Source of the DNA: an uncultured Bacteroidales bacterium
GTDB taxonomy: Bacteria > Bacteroidota > Bacteroidia > Bacteroidales > UBA932
Assembly (NCBI GenBank): GCA_946530505.1
Contig: CAMNAD010000050.1
Coordinates: forward strand, 1 to 9,404
DNA length: 9,404 nt
Direction of reading: 5' to 3'
A model generated the notes under the pieces. That model was not told the origin of the DNA, did no database searches, and saw only the letters and a list, made by a program, of their open reading frames with translations. Each line of letters opens with the position of its first letter. The stretch's first letter is position 1. The position numbers were made by a program, and so were the translations under genes. Positions 6,042-9,404 of the stretch are shown here, in pieces.

Positions 6042-6905
6042 ATGAGAAGAGTGTTAACCATTTTTGTTCTCGTTGCCGGACTGGTGTTTGCCAGCCCGGC
6101 AGTGGGGCAGACCGGCTGGAGGATTGGGTATATACGGCAAGTATATGATCCGGCACCGAAGGTTCAGGGATATCGTACGCAGCCAGACCGTGTACTGGAT
6201 GTGTTTGGGGATAAGGCGATATTTTACAGTGAGAAAGCTTTTCAGCGGGATTCGCTGTCCGCAATCGCATTCGATGAAAATGGGAATATTGCGGACGATA
6301 AGGCCTACGGCGAACTCTTGGATATCCACGGTGGAGGCAGGGATTTTACCCGTATCGATTTGGGTTCAGCCAAGTTATACCAGTATTATTGCCCAGTCCC
6401 ATGCATCTTCATTGGCGAGTCTCCGCTCGCTGCTCCGAAATGGGAGATCACGGCAGAGATAAAGAACATCCGTGAACACCCGTGCAAGAAGGCGAAGGCC
6501 TCGTTTATGGGACGCGAATGGGAGGCGTGGTTCACGGAAGACATCTCCATTAACTTCGGGCCGTGGCTGCTATGGGGCCTTCCTGGGCTTGTGATAGAGG
6601 CCCGGGACTCCAAGGATGAAGTCCGTTTTAAATACCAGTACATAGAGCCTCTTGGCGACAATAGCCGCTCGAACTTTTTGGATAATTATTGGCGGACCTT
6701 CAAATGCCGCCACCGCTTTGTCGGGAGCCTGAAAGAGTGCGAGCAACTATATACCAAGTTCCAGACTGACAAGGAGTTCCAGAACAAAATGACTGGGACG
6801 ATAATGGAGTGGGCGGTTGACAGCAAGACTGGAGAGCCTGTTGATCTCGGCGGCAGGTACCAATACCTGCCCATAATACCGCAGAACTACTGGAATGAGG
6901 AATAG
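6042..6905 (+). CDS. GLPGLI family exported protein
   Basis: 287-residue secreted protein of the Bacteroidota GLPGLI family, whose function is not established. A signal peptide spans residues 1-23 (MRR, then IFVLVAGLVFASPAVGQ). The family core is CKKAKASFMGREWEAWFTEDI (148-168) followed by SINFGPWLLWGLPGLVIEARD (169-189); the name motif reads GLPGLV (179-184). Five cysteines remain after cleavage (117, 121, 148, 212, 223), the first two in a CPVPC pair, so disulfides are possible in the periplasm. A start at 6003 would place 13 extra residues before the signal peptide and would lie upstream of most of the -7 box, so 6042 is chosen. The stop lies inside the first codons of the next gene (11-base overlap), implying translational coupling to the outer-membrane protein. 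GLPGLI genes are often found beside such receptors, which suggests a shared envelope role, but no substrate can be read from the sequence. Confidence 0.88.
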   Translation: MRRVLTIFVLVAGLVFASPAVGQTGWRIGYIRQVYDPAPKVQGYRTQPDRVLDVFGDKAIFYSEKAFQRDSLSAIAFDENGNIADDKAYGELLDIHGGGRDFTRIDLGSAKLYQYYCPVPCIFIGESPLAAPKWEITAEIKNIREHPCKKAKASFMGREWEAWFTEDISINFGPWLLWGLPGLVIEARDSKDEVRFKYQYIEPLGDNSRSNFLDNYWRTFKCRHRFVGSLKECEQLYTKFQTDKEFQNKMTGTIMEWAVDSKTGEPVDLGGRYQYLPIIPQNYWNEE

Positions 6906-9404
6906 GTGGCACATATTCCTGTTGCTTCCGCTTTTCTTTGCCGCATTTCCTTCCTTCGCACAGCAATACATCAAAGGAGTGGTGGTAGAAAAGGAAGGCG
7001 GAGCGCCGATTCCAGGGGTGTTCGTTGTCGGCCTTTCGGGTTCGGTACAGATGGTCTATGCTTTCACTGATGCCCAAGGCTGTTTTGAGCTTAAAGTACC
7101 GTCAGGAACGGAGGTTCAGACAATCAGGGCAAGTATGATGGGATATGAGACGAAGGCCATTCCGGTCTCGTCCAAAACGACTGAATACCGGATATCACTT
7201 GATGAAAAGATAACGCAAATAGCAAGTTCGCGAAAAACCGGCCAGGTTGCGGAAAAACGTGGCGACACGCTATCTTATTACGCGGGTGTTTTTGCCGATG
7301 GCAGCGAAAAGGCTCTTGCGGACCTGCTCGCAAAAATCCCGGAACTTACGGTCTCTGAGTCGGGGGGAATCCTCCATAACGGTCGTTATATCAACAAATT
7401 CTATATCGAGGGGTTGGATCTGATGGGTAACCGTTATGGTGTGGTGACCAAAAATCTTAAAGCAGAAGATGTCGCAAAGGTGGAGATTTATCAGAATCAT
7501 CAGCCGGTCCGGGCGCTCGAAGGGCTGCAGAACACCGACAGAAGTGCAGTAAACATAGTCCTTAAGTCCGGCGTTGTGAATTCTTGGTTGTTATCTGCGG
7601 ATGCAATGCTTGGCCTTCCTGTATTTCCGCTCTTTGATGCAAGGGGGATGCTGTCCCGCTTCAGCAAACAATCGCAAAGCCTGTTTATGCTGAAAGGAAA
7701 CAACATTGGAAACGAAATAAGCAAGGAGATAAGGGAGCAGGAGTATTTCGGCAGGACCGGGGCATTCCGTGTTTCTCCCTCCGAATTTGAATCGGATTTT
7801 GCATCAGAACTGAACCCTTCGAAAAACTTCCTTTCGCTCCCTCGGGAGTATTGGTTCGACAACCTTTCCGGAATAGCGTCCCTGAATCATATCGGAAGGA
7901 TTGGAAAGGAATCCCAATTCCGGGTTTTTGCCCACCTGGCAGGAGAAAAGGACTGTGATGACCAACGCAGACGTGATGAGGTACAACTGCAGGACGGCAC
8001 ATCGATAGTTATTTCGGAAAAGACATCGTCGGCAGATAGAAAACTGTATTTCAATACTGGGGCAAGCATTGAGAAGAATACGCGCAAGGCCTACTTCTCC
8101 GATAAATTGTCTATTTCCGGCCAGTCCAGGGCTTACGAAAACGCCCTTGATACCTACGATTCGTTCAATCAGAAGTACGACCTTCCATCCATCAAGATAT
8201 CAAATGTGCTCTCGGCGACATTCCGGCAAGGGGACAAACGTGCCATAGGATTCTCAAGCGACACCAGATACATTCGGAACGAGCATAGCGCCGTATATAC
8301 TTCCGGAACGGCGGATTACGAACAGAATCTGCTGTCCAGGGATTTCCTGTCGGATAATCACGCCTCGCTGAAAGTCAAGCTGCACAGGAACCAACTGAGT
8401 ATTTCCCCCGGGATAGCTATAGGGTATACCGGTCGATCTGCTTCGCTGGACGGACCTGTGCAGGCGGAATCCACCCTCGATGTGTTCTCGGCCAGGCCTT
8501 ATATCATACTGGGCGGCGCGTTCAATTTAGGGGCCGTGCATTTCGACTATGACCTCCCCGCATCCCTGTACATTCTTGAAATCGGAGGGGCGGACAATGT
8601 AGTTTATCCTGCATTTGCTCCGTCGGTACGTGCAAAATATAAATATCGTGACCTTGAATTTCGTGCAGGCGGTTCTTACGACGACTCCAGGTCTGGCCCG
8701 GCTTCGCTGCTGGCAGCTCCGGTAATGACAAACTACCGTTCGCTGAGTACGCAAGACAGCCTGAACCGCAAACAGGCATTGTATACCTACGCTTCCGTCA
8801 ATTATACGAATCTGCCTCTACGCTTGTTCGCCTCCTTGAGCGGATCGTATTCGGTAAGCGCTTCGGCCCGCAGTATTTCGGCAAGATTGACGGAAAAACT
8901 ATCCATCCTGGAATATCTTCCGCAGCCGGCTTCGTTTACGGCAAGGAGTCTGAGAATCAGTGCAGAAAAGTTTTTCGGGGCGCGGCTCCTTGTCATCAAG
9001 GGCGCACTCGGGTACACCGGTTCAGTGCGGGAAGAGTATCTTCAGGGGATGCCGGTGAGAATTGATGATGATGGCCTGCAGGCCGATCTGGGCATAAGGC
9101 TGCGGCCTGCCGAATGGCTTTCCTTGCAGTCAAACTGGGCGTTCCGCAGAAACAAGACCTTCAGCGTGACGTCCGTCAACTCCCGCTCGGTTTCATCAGA
9201 CAATACCGTATATATTACTCCTGTCAAAAAAGTATCTGTCGAATGCACTGCGTTCTGGCTTAAAGAAGAAATACCGGGAGTCTCGGTTTCGAACCCCCTT
9301 CTGGCCAAGGCCGAGATCTCTTATTCCCTGGCCAAAGCAAAACTGTATATCGAATGCAGAAACCTGTTGAACGCCGGGGAATACAGGCGCGAATTCGTAA
9401 GCGC
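6895..9404 (+). CDS. TonB-dependent-receptor-like outer membrane protein with carboxypeptidase-like regulatory domain (runs off right edge)
   Basis: Open for 836 codons to the window end with no stop. The ATG at 6895 overlaps the GLPGLI stop; an in-frame TAA at 6874 rules out an earlier start. Residues 1-22 are a signal peptide (MRNRWHIFLLLPLFF...SFA, cleaved before QQ). A carboxypeptidase-D regulatory-like beta-sandwich follows (about 25-105: IKGVVVEKEG..PIPGVFV, then DAQGCFELKVPSG and MMGYETKAIPV). A plug-like region (about 122-226) has RGDTLSYYAGVF, ALADLLAKIPEL, GRYINKFYIEGLDLMGNRYG (164-183) and NHQPVRALEGLQ (201-212). The rest is alternating strands rich in Tyr, Arg and Ser, as in a 22-strand barrel. 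The NLLN..EY..EF near the cut end resembles the close of this family, so only about 30-50 residues are probably missing. It sits in the outer membrane. Whether it imports a ligand or serves as a partner of the GLPGLI protein is unknown; no clear TonB box was found. Confidence 0.85.
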   Translation, partial: MRNRWHIFLLLPLFFAAFPSFAQQYIKGVVVEKEGGAPIPGVFVVGLSGSVQMVYAFTDAQGCFELKVPSGTEVQTIRASMMGYETKAIPVSSKTTEYRISLDEKITQIASSRKTGQVAEKRGDTLSYYAGVFADGSEKALADLLAKIPELTVSESGGILHNGRYINKFYIEGLDLMGNRYGVVTKNLKAEDVAKVEIYQNHQPVRALEGLQNTDRSAVNIVLKSGVVNSWLLSADAMLGLPVFPLFDARGMLSRFSKQSQSLFMLKGNNIGNEISKEIREQEYFGRTGAFRVSPSEFESDFASELNPSKNFLSLPREYWFDNLSGIASLNHIGRIGKESQFRVFAHLAGEKDCDDQRRRDEVQLQDGTSIVISEKTSSADRKLYFNTGASIEKNTRKAYFSDKLSISGQSRAYENALDTYDSFNQKYDLPSIKISNVLSATFRQGDKRAIGFSSDTRYIRNEHSAVYTSGTADYEQNLLSRDFLSDNHASLKVKLHRNQLSISPGIAIGYTGRSASLDGPVQAESTLDVFSARPYIILGGAFNLGAVHFDYDLPASLYILEIGGADNVVYPAFAPSVRAKYKYRDLEFRAGGSYDDSRSGPASLLAAPVMTNYRSLSTQDSLNRKQALYTYASVNYTNLPLRLFASLSGSYSVSASARSISARLTEKLSILEYLPQPASFTARSLRISAEKFFGARLLVIKGALGYTGSVREEYLQGMPVRIDDDGLQADLGIRLRPAEWLSLQSNWAFRRNKTFSVTSVNSRSVSSDNTVYITPVKKVSVECTAFWLKEEIPGVSVSNPLLAKAEISYSLAKAKLYIECRNLLNAGEYRREFVS

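Noticed and set aside
6700..7077. Minus-strand frames near the GLPGLI/outer-membrane junction
   Set aside because: They cross the end of one well-supported gene and the signal peptide of the next, and have no coding signature.
7500..9308. Several short minus-strand frames opposite the outer-membrane protein
   Set aside because: All are contained within an 836-codon plus-strand frame with domain support; the products are compositionally random.
1..9404. Search for CRISPR repeats, tRNA genes, insertion sequences and integration sites
   Set aside because: No regularly spaced repeats, cloverleaf-like segments, transposase motifs or flanking direct repeats were seen by eye.

Overview
The window looks like a chromosomal segment from a member of the order Bacteroidales. 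Three things support this. Promoters carry the Bacteroidota -7 box TAnnTTTG instead of a sigma70 -10. There is a GLPGLI-family secreted protein next to an outer-membrane receptor with a carboxypeptidase-like regulatory domain. There is also a DUF4923-type secreted protein. The mid-range GC content and C-ending codons in the housekeeping genes would fit Rikenellaceae or the uncultured gut/rumen Bacteroidales (such as the Cryptobacteroides group), but genus cannot be fixed by eye. I see no mobile element, CRISPR array, tRNA or rRNA.

Layout. At the left edge (230 to 1, minus strand) is the N-terminal part of ruvA. It is divergent from a plus-strand housekeeping series: sufS (299-1522), sufE (1519-1932), a SufT/PaaD-like MIP18-family gene (1925-2287), folK (2291-2716), glyS (2743-4281), a ThiL-like gene (4281-5252) and a secreted DUF4923-like protein (5272-5934). 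Most junctions overlap by 1 to 8 bases. The folK/glyS junction holds a promoter whose -7 box uses the folK stop codon. An intrinsic terminator at 5963-5996 closes the series. A second unit follows with its own well-formed promoter (TTTG, 20 bp, TATCTTTG): a GLPGLI-family secreted protein (6042-6905), overlapped by 11 bases by a TonB-dependent-receptor-like outer-membrane protein (6895 to beyond 9404).

Functionally, SufS and SufE take sulfur from cysteine and pass it on as persulfide, and the SufT-like protein probably helps mature Fe-S proteins. The sufBCD scaffold is not here. FolK makes a folate precursor and GlyS charges tRNA-Gly. The ThiL-like protein is the oddest housekeeping gene: it keeps the fold signatures of thiamine-monophosphate kinase, but the N-terminal GDDAA ATP/Mg motif is deleted and other catalytic motifs are altered, so it is probably a pseudoenzyme or has a changed role. 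The GLPGLI/outer-membrane pair is the best candidate for a poorly described system: two exported proteins, translationally coupled, one periplasmic or surface and one a barrel.
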